Positions 26,827 through 36,124 of a DNA stretch of 64,000 nt are shown here, piece by piece (positions within the stretch are counted from its first letter, which is position 1; every line of letters starts with the position of its first letter). The notes under the pieces were generated by a model that did not search any database, was not told the DNA's origin, and saw only the letters and a list, made by a program, of their open reading frames with translations. This DNA is from Anaerofustis stercorihominis. GTDB taxonomy: Bacteria; Bacillota; Clostridia; Eubacteriales; Anaerofustaceae. The position numbers and the translations under genes were made by a program. Where the stretch lies: assembly GCF_024623185.1 (NCBI RefSeq), contig NZ_JANJZK010000004.1, positions 62,001 to 126,000 on the forward strand, read 5' to 3'.

Positions 26827-26932
26827 TTGTCAAATATAGAAAAATTTGGTATAATAAATAAGCAAATTTTGTTTGAAAAGTTAATAAATCGGAATAAACA
26901 GAAATGTCTTTTAAGATATTTCTGTTTTTCTT
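26827..26932 (+). ncRNA. Short terminated transcript upstream of fsa
   Basis: TTGTCA (26827-26832), 17 bases and TATAAT (26850-26855) form a near-ideal promoter. About 40 bases after the expected start lies an intrinsic terminator, ACAGAAAT...ATTTCTGT followed by TTTTTCTTTT (about 26898-26932). The fsa gene has its own promoter downstream, so this would give a roughly 70-base RNA. It could be a small RNA or a transcription attenuator. Confidence 0.4.
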
Positions 26933-26959
26933 TTATAAATAACTATAATGAAAATAAGC

Positions 26960-26989
26960 TTGAAATAGATTGTTGTAGAGGTATATAAT
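26960..26989 (+). promoter_or_regulatory. Promoter of fsa
   Basis: TTGAAA (26960-26965), an 18-base spacer and TATAAT (26984-26989) lie 30 bases before the fsa start, downstream of the terminator at 26898-26932. Confidence 0.6.
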
Positions 26990-27018
26990 TAATTAATAAA
27001 ATTTAAAGGAGAAATAGT

Positions 27019-27672
27019 ATGGATTATAGAATTTTTCTTGATACTGCAAATGTAAAAGAAATCGAAGAAGCTGTAGAAACTGGAGTTATTTCCGGTATTG
27101 CCACAAATCCCAATAAGATGGCCAATGTCGGCAGAAAATATGAAGATGTTATAAAAGATATTCGTTCGTTTTTTGACGGTCCTATTGCCGTAGAGGCAAT
27201 CCCTACGGAAACCGAGGAAATAATTGAAGAAGCAAAGAGATTAAATGAACTTTCAGAAAATATTGTTATTAAAATACCTGCAAATAAGAAAGGAATAAAA
27301 GCTATAAATAAATTGGTTCCTATGGGAATAAAGACTAATGCAACACTTATTTGTAATCCCGGTCAGGCACTTGCGGCAGGACTTGCCGGCTCTCCTTTTA
27401 TAAGTCCGTTTATAAGCAGAGTTGATTATATTGGTCATGACGGAATGGAATTATTTAAAAAAGTAAGACAAATGTATGACTTTTATGAAATAAAATCTGT
27501 TGTTATCGCCGCAAGTATTAAAAACTGTAATGATGCTATAGAAGCTATTCTTGCCGGTGCGGATTCCCTTGCACTTACATATGAAGTATTCAATCAACTA
27601 TTCAATCATCCTATAACTGAGGAAGGAATAAAAAAGTTTACCAAGGATTATAATTCTATTTACGGTAAGTAA
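27019..27672 (+). CDS. fsa: Transaldolase-like fructose-6-phosphate aldolase
   Basis: A 217-residue short transaldolase (TalC/FSA type). FLDTANVKEI, the GIATNPNKM loop and ENIVIKIP with the Schiff-base lysine K85 are conserved. It either transfers dihydroxyacetone units in the pentose-phosphate pathway or cleaves fructose 6-phosphate; sequence alone does not separate transaldolase from aldolase. In anaerobic Bacillota this short form often serves as the transaldolase. AAAGGAGA is the ribosome site. No operon partner is adjacent. Confidence 0.88.
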   Translation: MDYRIFLDTANVKEIEEAVETGVISGIATNPNKMANVGRKYEDVIKDIRSFFDGPIAVEAIPTETEEIIEEAKRLNELSENIVIKIPANKKGIKAINKLVPMGIKTNATLICNPGQALAAGLAGSPFISPFISRVDYIGHDGMELFKKVRQMYDFYEIKSVVIAASIKNCNDAIEAILAGADSLALTYEVFNQLFNHPITEEGIKKFTKDYNSIYGK

Positions 27673-27981
27673 TATATATATTTAATAAATTTATTAAATA
27701 TAAAAATTAAAGGAATGTCTCTAGTATGAAAACATATATAAGAGATAATATGATTTTATAGGTATACAAATTTTTTTATTATGATTATTTGAAAAAGACT
27801 ATTTTAAAACTATTGAAGTTGAAAAGTAATATGTTTTGTATATTAAATATGAATTTATAGAAAATTGTATGAGAATAAAAATAAAGAGTTATTTTATTTA
27901 GTTAATAAATATTAATATATAAATGAAAAAAATATAATGATAAGGTGATTACGTTCGTCGTCACGGAAATAATTAATAGCA
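27673..27981. other. Intergenic stretch with no supported gene
   Basis: AT-rich sequence with several stops in all frames. A GC-richer patch, GTGATTACG/CGTCGTCAC (27945-27964), can form a small imperfect hairpin. I see no gene. Confidence 0.5.
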
Positions 27982-28012
27982 TTAAAAAAGACCTCATGTG
28001 AGGTCTTTTTAT
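27982..28012 (-). terminator. Terminator of the plsX-ftsY operon
   Basis: AAAAAGACCTCATGTGAGGTCTTTTT hairpin immediately after the ftsY stop on the minus strand. Confidence 0.85.
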
Positions 28013-28013
28013 T

Positions 28014-28910
28014 TTATATTATTGCATCAACAAAGTTATCTACATCGAATTCTTCCAAGTCTTCAAGTCCCTCTCCGAGACCTATATACCACATAGGCGG
28101 TTTATCTTCTCCCGCAAGTGATACTATTACCCCGCCTTTTGCACTTCCGTCAAGTTTTGTCATTATGATTCCGTCAACTTTTGCACTTTCATTAAAACTT
28201 TCTGCTTGTATTACACTGTTTTGCCCAGCCCCCGCATCAAGAACCAAGACCGTATATAGGTTATAATCTCCTTTGAATTTGTCACAAACTCTGTAAATTT
28301 TATTTAGTTCATCCATTAAATTCTTTTTGTTTTGAAGTCTTCCCGCGCTGTCCGCTAATATTATATCCATATCTTTAGCCTTTGCCGAATCCAAGCAGTC
28401 ATATATCACGCTTGCGGGATCCTGTCCCTGAGAGCTCTTTACTATAGGTACATTTAGTCTTTCTGCCCAAGTAGCCAGCTGTTCGCTTGCGGCGGCTCTG
28501 AATGTATCTGCAGCTGCCAATATTACTTTTTTATCTTCTTTTAAAAATTTATTTGCAAGTTTAGCTATCGTTGTGGTTTTTCCTGCCCCGTTCACTCCAA
28601 TAAATAATATTAAAGCGGGTTTTTTGATTTCCCTGTCCCATAAATTTAAATTAAGTCTGTTTCTGATTTCATCTTTTATCAAATCATATAATTTATTTAT
28701 ATCTTTTACATCTTTTTTAGTTGCATTTTCCTTTACATTTTCAATGATTTCTTCACTTACGTTAAAGGGGATATCGCTTAAGATAAGTACTTCTATCAAT
28801 TCTTCATATAAATCATCATCTATTTTATTTGAAGAAAATACATCTTTCAGTTTCGATAATAAACTTTTTTTTGTTTTATCCAAACCTCTATTATATTTTT
28901 CGTTAGGCAT
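28014..28910 (-). CDS. ftsY: Signal recognition particle receptor FtsY
   Basis: A 298-residue SRP-family GTPase with the NG domain. G1 is GVNGAGKTTT, then DTFRAAASEQL, G3 DSAGR, G4 TKLDGSAKGG and the closing GLGEGLEDL. It pairs with Ffh to dock ribosomes translating membrane proteins. The acidic N-terminal A domain is absent; only about ten basic residues precede the N domain, as in other short Bacillota FtsY proteins. It is the last gene of the operon and overlaps the end of smc by eight bases. Confidence 0.97.
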   Translation of the reverse strand: MPNEKYNRGLDKTKKSLLSKLKDVFSSNKIDDDLYEELIEVLILSDIPFNVSEEIIENVKENATKKDVKDINKLYDLIKDEIRNRLNLNLWDREIKKPALILFIGVNGAGKTTTIAKLANKFLKEDKKVILAAADTFRAAASEQLATWAERLNVPIVKSSQGQDPASVIYDCLDSAKAKDMDIILADSAGRLQNKKNLMDELNKIYRVCDKFKGDYNLYTVLVLDAGAGQNSVIQAESFNESAKVDGIIMTKLDGSAKGGVIVSLAGEDKPPMWYIGLGEGLEDLEEFDVDNFVDAII

Positions 28911-31900
28911 TTTTTATTTGACCTCCTTCATGGATATCTTTTAGTTTAACACTTACGATTCTCGTTATACCTTCGCTTCCCATAGTAGCTCCGTATAACA
29001 CATCGGCAATACCCATTGTTATTTTTCTATGTGTTACGATTATAAATTGATTGTCATTGATTATTGATTTTAAATAATTACAAAACCTTGCAACATTTGC
29101 GTCATCAAGCGCTGCGTCGATTTCATCCAAAACACAGAATGGTGCGGGTTTTAATTTAAGTATAGCAAAAATCAATGCAATTGCTGTCATAGACTTCTCT
29201 CCGCCGGAAAGGGAAGATATGTTTTTAAGTTTAGTTTTCGGCGGCTGAGCTACTATGTCGATACCGCTTTCCATGATATCATCCGGATTGGTAAGTATGA
29301 GTTTTGCGCTTCCTCCGTTGAATAGTTTTTTAAATACATTATCAAATTCAATATTTATATTGTCAAATTCTTTTATAAATCTTTCTTCTATTTTAGAATT
29401 CATATCTTTAATAATATGTAATAATTCTTCCTTTGAATTTTCCAAATCATTTTTTTGTTCACTTAAAAATTCAAATCTTTCCTTGACTTCTTTGTACTCT
29501 TCGATTGATTCAACATTTATATTACCAAGCTTTTTAATATTTGATTTTAGATCTCTTACTTTAGTCTCGATCTCAAGCATATTTTCTATAGGTGCTTTGA
29601 ATTCCACAGCCTGCGAGTATGTAAGATTGTAATCCTCGACAATCCCTCTTTGCAGATAGTCAAATTCCAATGTGGTTTTATCTTTTTTATTCTCAAGCTT
29701 TTGAATTCTTTCGCTTAAAGCAAATCTTTCTTCCTGAAGATTTTTTAGTTCTATATTTACTCTGTCAAAGTCTTCGCTATTTTCTTTTTTCTTTTCAATC
29801 AAAGATTTATAATTATCATCCAAGTTTTGTTTTAATCTGTCGTAGTCATTGTCTATTTCTTTTGCTTGTTCTATCTGTTCTTTTAATATCAAAATATTTT
29901 CTTCGTTTTCGTCTATTTCTTTTTTGCTATCTAATAAAGACTTTTCAATATCTCTGATATTTTTATTTAAATCATAAATAGAAGAATTATAATTTCTCAG
30001 TTTTTCTTCTTCCTTATAAAGTTTAAGCTGTTCATTGTTTAATTTTGTAGCCATTTCGAGATATTTATCTTTATATAATCCCAGAGAAATCTTAGATATT
30101 TCATCTTTTTTTTCTTCTATTTCCAAAGCCAATTTTTTTACTTCTTCTTTTGATCTTTCATTCATTTCATGGATTTTTTTATCCGCTTCTTTTAAGTTTG
30201 ATATTTTCTTTTTATTATCTTCAAATGTTTTTATTAAATTTTCCAGCTGATCTTCTTTGTCTCTGTTTTTATCTTCTTCTTTGCTTATGATCAGAGTAAG
30301 CTTATTAATTTCTTCGGCTTTGATTTTAAGTTCTTCATCTTTTTCTCTTAATTTTTCATCAAATAAGCCGCCTTTTTTAAGATGTTCATTATAATCTTTG
30401 ACGGCTTGTTTTATTTCATTCTCTAATTTATCTATTTTATTTTTTCTTGATAATAGTCCTTCATCTCCGCGTTTATTTTGCCCGCCGACTAGAGCGCCTC
30501 CGGGGAATAATACTTCTCCGTCTAAAGTAGCTATTTTATATTTGTGTCCGCTTTTTTTAGCAAAGTCATTTGCATTATTTAAATTATCAAATATTAAAAG
30601 AGTACCTAAAGCATTCTTTATAATATTTTCAAATTTTTTATCGTATTTGACTAAATCACTGCCTATACCTTCGAAACCTTTTGCAGATGTTATAGAGGAA
30701 TTTAAGTTATAAATTTCTCTTGGTTTTATTATATTATGAGGAAGGAATGTTATTCTGCCCCACTTGTTTTGTTTTAAAGCTTTTATTGCCTTTGATGCGG
30801 TAGCTTCATTTTTTACTATTACGTGTTCTATGGTAGAAGCAAGAGATTTTTGAATTGCATCCATGTACTTTTCTTCTACGGAAATTAAATCCCCTAATGT
30901 TCCATATACTTCATTTTTTAATTCACTGTTTGATTTTGAGTATTCAAAGATTTTTTTGATTGCAAATTTATAGCCTTCTTTGTTTTCTTCGTATCCCGAA
31001 AGTATGTCTTTTTGTCCTTTAAGAAGCTTTACTCTATTATACTTATCTAAAAGTTCTTCTCTGAAATCTGCTTTTGCTTCTTCGATTTTATATCTTTCTT
31101 CCAATAGTTTGTTATTTTCGTCATCGAGTTTATCGAGCTTTTCTTCATTCTCTGAATTATTCACATTTTTGAGTGAATTTTCCAATTCTTCTATGTTTTT
31201 TTCTAAATTATCATTTTCTTCTTCTAATTTCGATTTGATAAACTTATTGTTTTCTATTCTGTTTAAGCTGTCGGATAATAAGCCTTCTTTGTCCTTTAAT
31301 AATCTTTCCTTTGTCTTTAAGTTTATATTTTCTCTTTGAATAGCATTTTCCGTTTCGTTTGAAATGCCTTTTAATCTTTCAACTTCTTCCTTGAGTTTAT
31401 TATATTCTTTTGTCAATTCATCAAATAAAATTTCCTGCTCATTTAATAAGCTTATAGTTTCTTTTTTCTTATTTTCTATCGTTTCTTTTTCTTCTTCTAA
31501 CCTTATTATACCTTCTTTTAAACTGTCTATATTACCCAGATGAGTTTCTATTTTATTCTTATTTACTTCAACTTCAACTTTTGAATTTTCATATGTGGAA
31601 ATAAAATCATGAATTTCTTTGTTTGCATTATTTATTTGTTCATCAAAAGTATTGATTTTTAATTTTAGTTCGCTGTATTTATCATCTAAAATAGAGATAC
31701 TTTCCTCTTGTTCTTTTAAAGTATCTTTCATGATTTTTTCGTCTTCATCTAATTTAGATAATTCTTCTTTATATTTGTCTGCTTTATGCACAAAGAGATT
31801 AAGTTCCAAACCTTTGAGTTCTTCACTAAGTTCTATATATTTTCTTGCTTTTTTCGAATTTCTTTTTAAACTTGGAAGTCTGATTTCAAGTTCGCTTATT

Positions 31901-32481
31901 ATATCCAAGATCCTATATAAGTTATTTTGTGTTTTATCAAGCTTTCTTAAAGCCTCATTTTTTCTTGTCTTATATTTTACTATCCCTACGGCTTCTTCTA
32001 TCATCAGTTTTCTGTCCACTGCTGAATTGTTGACTATACTTTCTATCTTACCTTGAGAAATAATTGAATAACCTTCTCTGGACAGCCCCGTATCCATAAA
32101 TAATTCATGAACGTCTTTGAGTCTTACCGCATTTTTATTTATATAATATTCGCTTTCTCCCGAGCGGTACAGTCTTCTTGATACATTGACCTCACTGTAT
32201 TCGCTTGGTAAGATACCTGTTGTGTTATCTATAGTTATACTGACGAACGCATACCCAAGTGCTCTTTTTTCTTCTGTTCCGGAAAAGATGACATCTTCCA
32301 TCTTGCCGCCTCTTAGAGTCTTTACTCTTTGTTCTCCCAGAACCCATCTTATTGCGTCTACTATATTACTTTTACCGCTGCCGTTTGGACCTACTATCCC
32401 CGTAACTTTATTATCAAAAATTATTTCGACTTTTTGTCCAAAGGACTTAAAGCCATATATTTCAACTTTTTTTAAATACAT
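28903..32481 (-). CDS. smc: Chromosome segregation protein SMC
   Basis: A 1192-residue SMC ATPase. The N-terminal head has Walker A GPNGSGKSN (about 32-40). Long coiled coils surround a hinge at about 505-640, with the glycine-rich LFPGGALVGGQ near its end. The C-terminal head carries signature LSGGEKSM and Walker B PFCVLDEIDAALDD. It condenses the chromosome with ScpAB. It follows rnc by ten bases and overlaps ftsY, as in many Clostridia. Confidence 0.98.
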   Translation of the reverse strand: MYLKKVEIYGFKSFGQKVEIIFDNKVTGIVGPNGSGKSNIVDAIRWVLGEQRVKTLRGGKMEDVIFSGTEEKRALGYAFVSITIDNTTGILPSEYSEVNVSRRLYRSGESEYYINKNAVRLKDVHELFMDTGLSREGYSIISQGKIESIVNNSAVDRKLMIEEAVGIVKYKTRKNEALRKLDKTQNNLYRILDIISELEIRLPSLKRNSKKARKYIELSEELKGLELNLFVHKADKYKEELSKLDEDEKIMKDTLKEQEESISILDDKYSELKLKINTFDEQINNANKEIHDFISTYENSKVEVEVNKNKIETHLGNIDSLKEGIIRLEEEKETIENKKKETISLLNEQEILFDELTKEYNKLKEEVERLKGISNETENAIQRENINLKTKERLLKDKEGLLSDSLNRIENNKFIKSKLEEENDNLEKNIEELENSLKNVNNSENEEKLDKLDDENNKLLEERYKIEEAKADFREELLDKYNRVKLLKGQKDILSGYEENKEGYKFAIKKIFEYSKSNSELKNEVYGTLGDLISVEEKYMDAIQKSLASTIEHVIVKNEATASKAIKALKQNKWGRITFLPHNIIKPREIYNLNSSITSAKGFEGIGSDLVKYDKKFENIIKNALGTLLIFDNLNNANDFAKKSGHKYKIATLDGEVLFPGGALVGGQNKRGDEGLLSRKNKIDKLENEIKQAVKDYNEHLKKGGLFDEKLREKDEELKIKAEEINKLTLIISKEEDKNRDKEDQLENLIKTFEDNKKKISNLKEADKKIHEMNERSKEEVKKLALEIEEKKDEISKISLGLYKDKYLEMATKLNNEQLKLYKEEEKLRNYNSSIYDLNKNIRDIEKSLLDSKKEIDENEENILILKEQIEQAKEIDNDYDRLKQNLDDNYKSLIEKKKENSEDFDRVNIELKNLQEERFALSERIQKLENKKDKTTLEFDYLQRGIVEDYNLTYSQAVEFKAPIENMLEIETKVRDLKSNIKKLGNINVESIEEYKEVKERFEFLSEQKNDLENSKEELLHIIKDMNSKIEERFIKEFDNINIEFDNVFKKLFNGGSAKLILTNPDDIMESGIDIVAQPPKTKLKNISSLSGGEKSMTAIALIFAILKLKPAPFCVLDEIDAALDDANVARFCNYLKSIINDNQFIIVTHRKITMGIADVLYGATMGSEGITRIVSVKLKDIHEGGQIKNA

Positions 32482-32491
32482 TTATTACCGC

Positions 32492-33175
32492 CTAAATCAG
32501 TTTAAGTTTTTTTAGAGTGTTTAAAGCTGCGTGCTGTTCCGATTCTTTTTTATTTTTACCTTCGCCATGTCCCATATCTTTATTATTTAATATTACTTTT
32601 GAAGTAAATATTTGATCGTGTTCCGGACCTTTGATTTGAACGAGTTCATAACTGAAATCTTTTATATTTTTTGAATGTACATATTCCTGAAGAAGTGTTT
32701 TATAATCGTAAGTCAAATTTCCGCCAATTGCCTTTTTTATTACATCGGATAATAAATTCAGTGCTATCGTACTTACTTTTTCGTAATCGCTGTCTAAATA
32801 AATTGCTCCGAGCACAGCTTCAAAACAGTCGGCAATAATATTTTTTTTGTATTTACCTCCGCTGTGCATTTCCCCTTTACCGAGCATGATAAATTCTCCA
32901 AGCTCTAATTTCTCCGATGCGATAAATAATGAGTCGGCACAGACTATCAGTGCTCTGAGTTTTGTAAGAACTCCTTCTTTTTTATTTGTAAGGGTTTTAT
33001 AAAGATATGCACCTACGCATAAATCCAGCACTGCGTCTCCGAGAAATTCCAATCTTTCATTGTTTTGTAAAGCCTTATTTTCATTGCTTTTTGATGAATG
33101 AGTAAGGGCAACTTTTATCAATTCTTTATCTTTAAATTCATAACCTAATTTTTGTTCTAATTTTTCAATCTCCAT
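32492..33175 (-). CDS. rnc: Ribonuclease III
   Basis: A 227-residue RNase III. The catalytic domain carries the signature NNERLEFLGDAVLDL and the second acidic site DCFEAVLGAIYLD. A C-terminal double-stranded RNA-binding domain follows (about residues 155-225, YKTLLQEYVHSK to HAALNTLKKL). It processes rRNA and structured mRNAs. A strong hairpin lies between acpP and rnc, about 65 bases upstream of the start; it could be a terminator that limits rnc expression or a self-cleavage site, by analogy with E. coli rnc. Confidence 0.97.
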   Translation of the reverse strand: MEIEKLEQKLGYEFKDKELIKVALTHSSKSNENKALQNNERLEFLGDAVLDLCVGAYLYKTLTNKKEGVLTKLRALIVCADSLFIASEKLELGEFIMLGKGEMHSGGKYKKNIIADCFEAVLGAIYLDSDYEKVSTIALNLLSDVIKKAIGGNLTYDYKTLLQEYVHSKNIKDFSYELVQIKGPEHDQIFTSKVILNNKDMGHGEGKNKKESEQHAALNTLKKLKLI

Positions 33176-33238
33176 ATTTCTACCTCATAAACTATGTAAA
33201 AAATCACAGAAATCATTCCTTCAATTTTTTAAATAGTT

Positions 33239-33262
33239 TAAGGCTCCCTTATAAGGAGCCCA
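33239..33262 (-). terminator. Hairpin between acpP and rnc (attenuator or processing site)
   Basis: On the minus strand GGCTCCTTA/TAAGGGAGCC forms a nine-pair GC-rich stem with one bulged base, about 20 bases after the acpP stop. The following minus-strand bases (TTAAACTATTT) are only a weak T-tract, so partial termination or RNase cleavage is more likely than a full stop. Confidence 0.5.
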
Positions 33263-33281
33263 TTTTCTATTTTTATTAATT

Positions 33282-33506
33282 TTATAATGCTTCTAAATAA
33301 TCAACTACATCTTTAACAGTCTTCATGTCTTCTAATTTGTCTTCTTCGATTTCTATACCGAATTCATCTTCGAAATCTGCGATCAGTTCGATTAGAGTAA
33401 GTGAATCAACATCTAAATCATCTGTAAAAGAAGTTTCCATTTTAACTATGTCTTCATTCACCTCTAACTGCTTAACGATAATATCTCTAACTCTTTCAAA
33501 AATCAT
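33282..33506 (-). CDS. acpP: Acyl carrier protein
   Basis: A 74-residue acidic four-helix carrier protein. The phosphopantetheine attachment serine is S35 in DLDVDSLTLIEL. It shuttles acyl chains in fatty acid and phospholipid synthesis. It lies between plsX (61 bases) and rnc, the order seen in many Clostridia. AGGGATATC-type ribosome site precedes the ATG. Confidence 0.96.
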   Translation of the reverse strand: MIFERVRDIIVKQLEVNEDIVKMETSFTDDLDVDSLTLIELIADFEDEFGIEIEEDKLEDMKTVKDVVDYLEAL

Positions 33507-33567
33507 TGGTGATATCCCTCCATACGTATTTATAGATTATTATATATATACTTATATCATATATTCC

Positions 33568-34554
33568 TTATTTAGCATAGATATTTTTAATTTTTTCTAA
33601 AACTTCATTTTCTTCAAATTTTATGGCTTGCCCAATTGCGTTTTTAAATGCTGTTTCATCAGAATTTCCATGGGCTTTAATGATACCACCGTTTACTCCG
33701 AGAAGAGGTGCTCCGCCGTATCTCTTAGATGATAATTTAGCCATTTCTTTGTTTAAGACACTTTTTGTTAGTACATAACTTAGTTTTGTCTTTGTATTGG
33801 TGTAGAAAACATCTTTTAGTATGTCCTTCATCAAGTTTCCCATACCTTCTATTGTTTTTAGGATAATATTTCCGGTAAATCCATCACATACTATAACGTC
33901 ATTATCACTGTTCATTATATCTGTTCCTTCCATATTCCCTGCGAAATTTATATCTTCTGTTTCTTTTAATACTTGATGAGTTTCTTTATATAATTTATTT
34001 CCTTTTTCTTCTTCGCTTCCAATATTTGCAAGGGCAACTTTGGGATTTTCAACTCCCATAACGTATTTCATATAAATACTTGACATTGAAGCAAACTGTT
34101 TTATATATTCGCTTGTGCAGTCTGCATTTGCTCCGCAGTCCATAAGCAGGATAGGCTTCTTCCTTGCAGGAAGGACTGCTCCGAGAGCCGGTCTTTTTAC
34201 GCCTTTTATTCTTCCCGTAACCAGCACTCCCGCTGAAAGAACAGCTCCCGTACTTCCCGCTGTTACAAGAACGCTGTTATGGTCTTCTTTAATGAGATTT
34301 GCGGCAACTACCAATGATGATTGTTTTTTTCTTCTTATTGCCAAAGCACTTTCGTCATGACAGGTTATTTCTTCCGGTGCATGGATAATGCTTATCTTAT
34401 CCATACTTAAGCTATTTTTATCAAAAACTTCCTTGATTTTTTCTTCATGACCTACTAATGTGATTTCTCTGTTGAATTCTTTAACTGCCAGTACAGCTCC
34501 TTTGACCATTGCGTCGGGAGCATAGTCTCCGCCGAAAGCATCTACATATATCAT
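33568..34554 (-). CDS. plsX: Phosphate acyltransferase PlsX
   Basis: A 328-residue PlsX that makes acyl-phosphate from acyl-ACP for PlsY in phosphatidic acid synthesis. Conserved segments are YVDAFGGDYAPDAMVKGA at the start, VTAGSTGAVLSAGVLVTGRI, PALGAVLP and VCDGFTGNIILKTIEGMG. It is the first gene of the plsX-acpP-rnc-smc-ftsY operon. No fapR, rpmF or DUF177 gene precedes it, and no FapR-type operator is obvious. Confidence 0.97.
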   Translation of the reverse strand: MIYVDAFGGDYAPDAMVKGAVLAVKEFNREITLVGHEEKIKEVFDKNSLSMDKISIIHAPEEITCHDESALAIRRKKQSSLVVAANLIKEDHNSVLVTAGSTGAVLSAGVLVTGRIKGVKRPALGAVLPARKKPILLMDCGANADCTSEYIKQFASMSSIYMKYVMGVENPKVALANIGSEEEKGNKLYKETHQVLKETEDINFAGNMEGTDIMNSDNDVIVCDGFTGNIILKTIEGMGNLMKDILKDVFYTNTKTKLSYVLTKSVLNKEMAKLSSKRYGGAPLLGVNGGIIKAHGNSDETAFKNAIGQAIKFEENEVLEKIKNIYAK

Positions 34555-34935
34555 ATCTATACCTCTTTATATAATTTTTTCATTTAAAAATGTAATTTAA
34601 TTTAAAATAATTTTAAATTAGTATCTAAACCGGATTATATCATAATTATAGCTTATTTTCCAGCACTCCAGCTTTACTTTATAGGCTATTATGTGCGAAA
34701 TAAAATGAAATATCACAAAATAAATAAAATAATTTTTAAGATATAGCTCTTAAAAAATTTTATAAATCAGTTATAAACATTTTACATATGTCTTTTGCTT
34801 AAAGAACAAATAATTATTTAACATATTGGAAAAGCTCAGATTATTTAATGTATAAATATGTCGTTTGACATTTATATATTAGGATATTAGAATAAAATAT
34901 AATACAAATATTATTATTTCAGGGGGAATAATATA
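34555..34935. other. Intergenic stretch between divergent plsX and flavoprotein genes
   Basis: About 380 AT-rich bases. On the minus strand a TATAAT within ATGATATAATCCGG (about 34632-34645) is the best -10 for the plsX operon, with only a weak -35. No gene remnant was recognised. Confidence 0.4.
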
Positions 34936-35508
34936 GTGAAATTTTTAATATTAATGGGAAGCCCGCGTAAGAATGGAAATACGATTTCTCTTGTAAAGCC
35001 ATTTATAGACGAGATAAGAAGATCAGGGGATGAAACAGATATTATTTGGTTATATGATAAAGATATCAAGGGATGTATCGCTTGCAGGCATTGCCAAAAA
35101 GATTGGAGTAAATTTGGATGTATACATAAAGATGACATGCAGTTTATTTTTGATAAAATTCTTTTATGCGATAAAATAATTTTAGCTACACCTATTTATA
35201 GTTGGTCGTGTCCGTCACCTATGAAAGCGATGCTCGATAGGCTTGTATATGGAATGAATAAATATTACGGTGATAGAAAAGGTCCTTCTCTATGGAAAGG
35301 TAAAAGTGTTTCTATAATAACTACATGCGGATATGACCCGCAAAAAGGGGCAGACTTATTCGAAGAGAGTATAAAAAGATACTGCAAGCATTCTAAGTTG
35401 ATTTACGAAGGTATGTTGGCAGAACGCGACTTAGGATATAGTGAAGTCTTTATCAGTGATGATAAAATAGAAAGAGCCAGGTCATTTGCAAAAAAATTAT
35501 TAGACTGA
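34936..35508 (+). CDS. NADPH-dependent FMN reductase-like iron-sulfur flavoprotein
   Basis: A 190-residue flavodoxin-fold protein. MKFLILMGSPRKNGNT is the FMN-binding start. CIACRHCQKDWSKFGCIHKDDM (about residues 47-68) is the cysteine cluster seen in iron-sulfur flavoproteins and related reductases. TPIYSWSCPSPMKAMLDR is the second flavin loop. By family it is a cytoplasmic NAD(P)H- or ferredoxin-dependent reductase of unknown acceptor. The start is GTG, supported by AGGGGG nine bases upstream. Confidence 0.87.
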   Translation: MKFLILMGSPRKNGNTISLVKPFIDEIRRSGDETDIIWLYDKDIKGCIACRHCQKDWSKFGCIHKDDMQFIFDKILLCDKIILATPIYSWSCPSPMKAMLDRLVYGMNKYYGDRKGPSLWKGKSVSIITTCGYDPQKGADLFEESIKRYCKHSKLIYEGMLAERDLGYSEVFISDDKIERARSFAKKLLD

Positions 35509-35595
35509 TTTTAATATGTATTATCATATAAAGGTAATATAAAATTTAAGATATGGATAAGTAAACTTGTTAATAACAAAAATAATGGAGTATAG

Positions 35596-36048
35596 ATGTT
35601 TATATTAAAGAAATATGATAAAGAGTATCAAATAGATTTAATTAATTTTTTAAGTAAGTGTCTTCCTGAGTCCAAAAGGGTATTTGATATATCTTCTCGT
35701 CATAAAGTATATGAGGACATAGATAATAACTTTGAGTATTTTGTATGCTTGTTTAATAATAAAGAGATCATAGGCACGGTTGGATTAAAAAGATTAAATA
35801 ACGAAGACTGTGAATTAAAATCTTTATATATTTATAAGGATTATTATGGTAAAGGTCACGGTTTAAAATTATTAACGGATGCTATAAATAAGGCTAAAAG
35901 TTTAGGCTATAAAAAAATGTTCTTGGATACTTTATCCAAAAGCACCAATGCCATATCTTTATATAAAAAGGTTGGTTTTACTGTTACGAAAAGATATAAT
36001 GATAATGAACTTGCTAATATATTTATGGTCTTGGATTTAAATAATTAA
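35596..36048 (+). CDS. GNAT family N-acetyltransferase
   Basis: A 150-residue acetyltransferase. The acetyl-CoA loop is YGKGHGLKLL and the C-terminal beta strand is SISLYKKVGF (ISLYKKVGFTVTKRY). The family acetylates small molecules or protein N termini; the substrate is not readable here. It has GGAG upstream of its ATG and stands alone between a flavoprotein and a two-component system. Confidence 0.87.
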   Translation: MFILKKYDKEYQIDLINFLSKCLPESKRVFDISSRHKVYEDIDNNFEYFVCLFNNKEIIGTVGLKRLNNEDCELKSLYIYKDYYGKGHGLKLLTDAINKAKSLGYKKMFLDTLSKSTNAISLYKKVGFTVTKRYNDNELANIFMVLDLNN

Positions 36049-36124
36049 ATTTAGAAATTAAAAAGTAATCAATATTTTCATTTGATTGCTTTTTTTATTA
36101 AATTAACTATTCATTAATGAAATT

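Noticed and set aside
27945-27964. GC-richer small hairpin GTGATTACG/CGTCGTCAC upstream of the ftsY terminator
   Set aside because: The stem is imperfect and short, with no promoter or gene context to support a role.
28903-32481. Several long plus-strand frames opposite smc (up to 145 codons)
   Set aside because: They are antisense shadows of a clear SMC gene, with low-complexity Ser/Phe/Leu composition and no ribosome sites.
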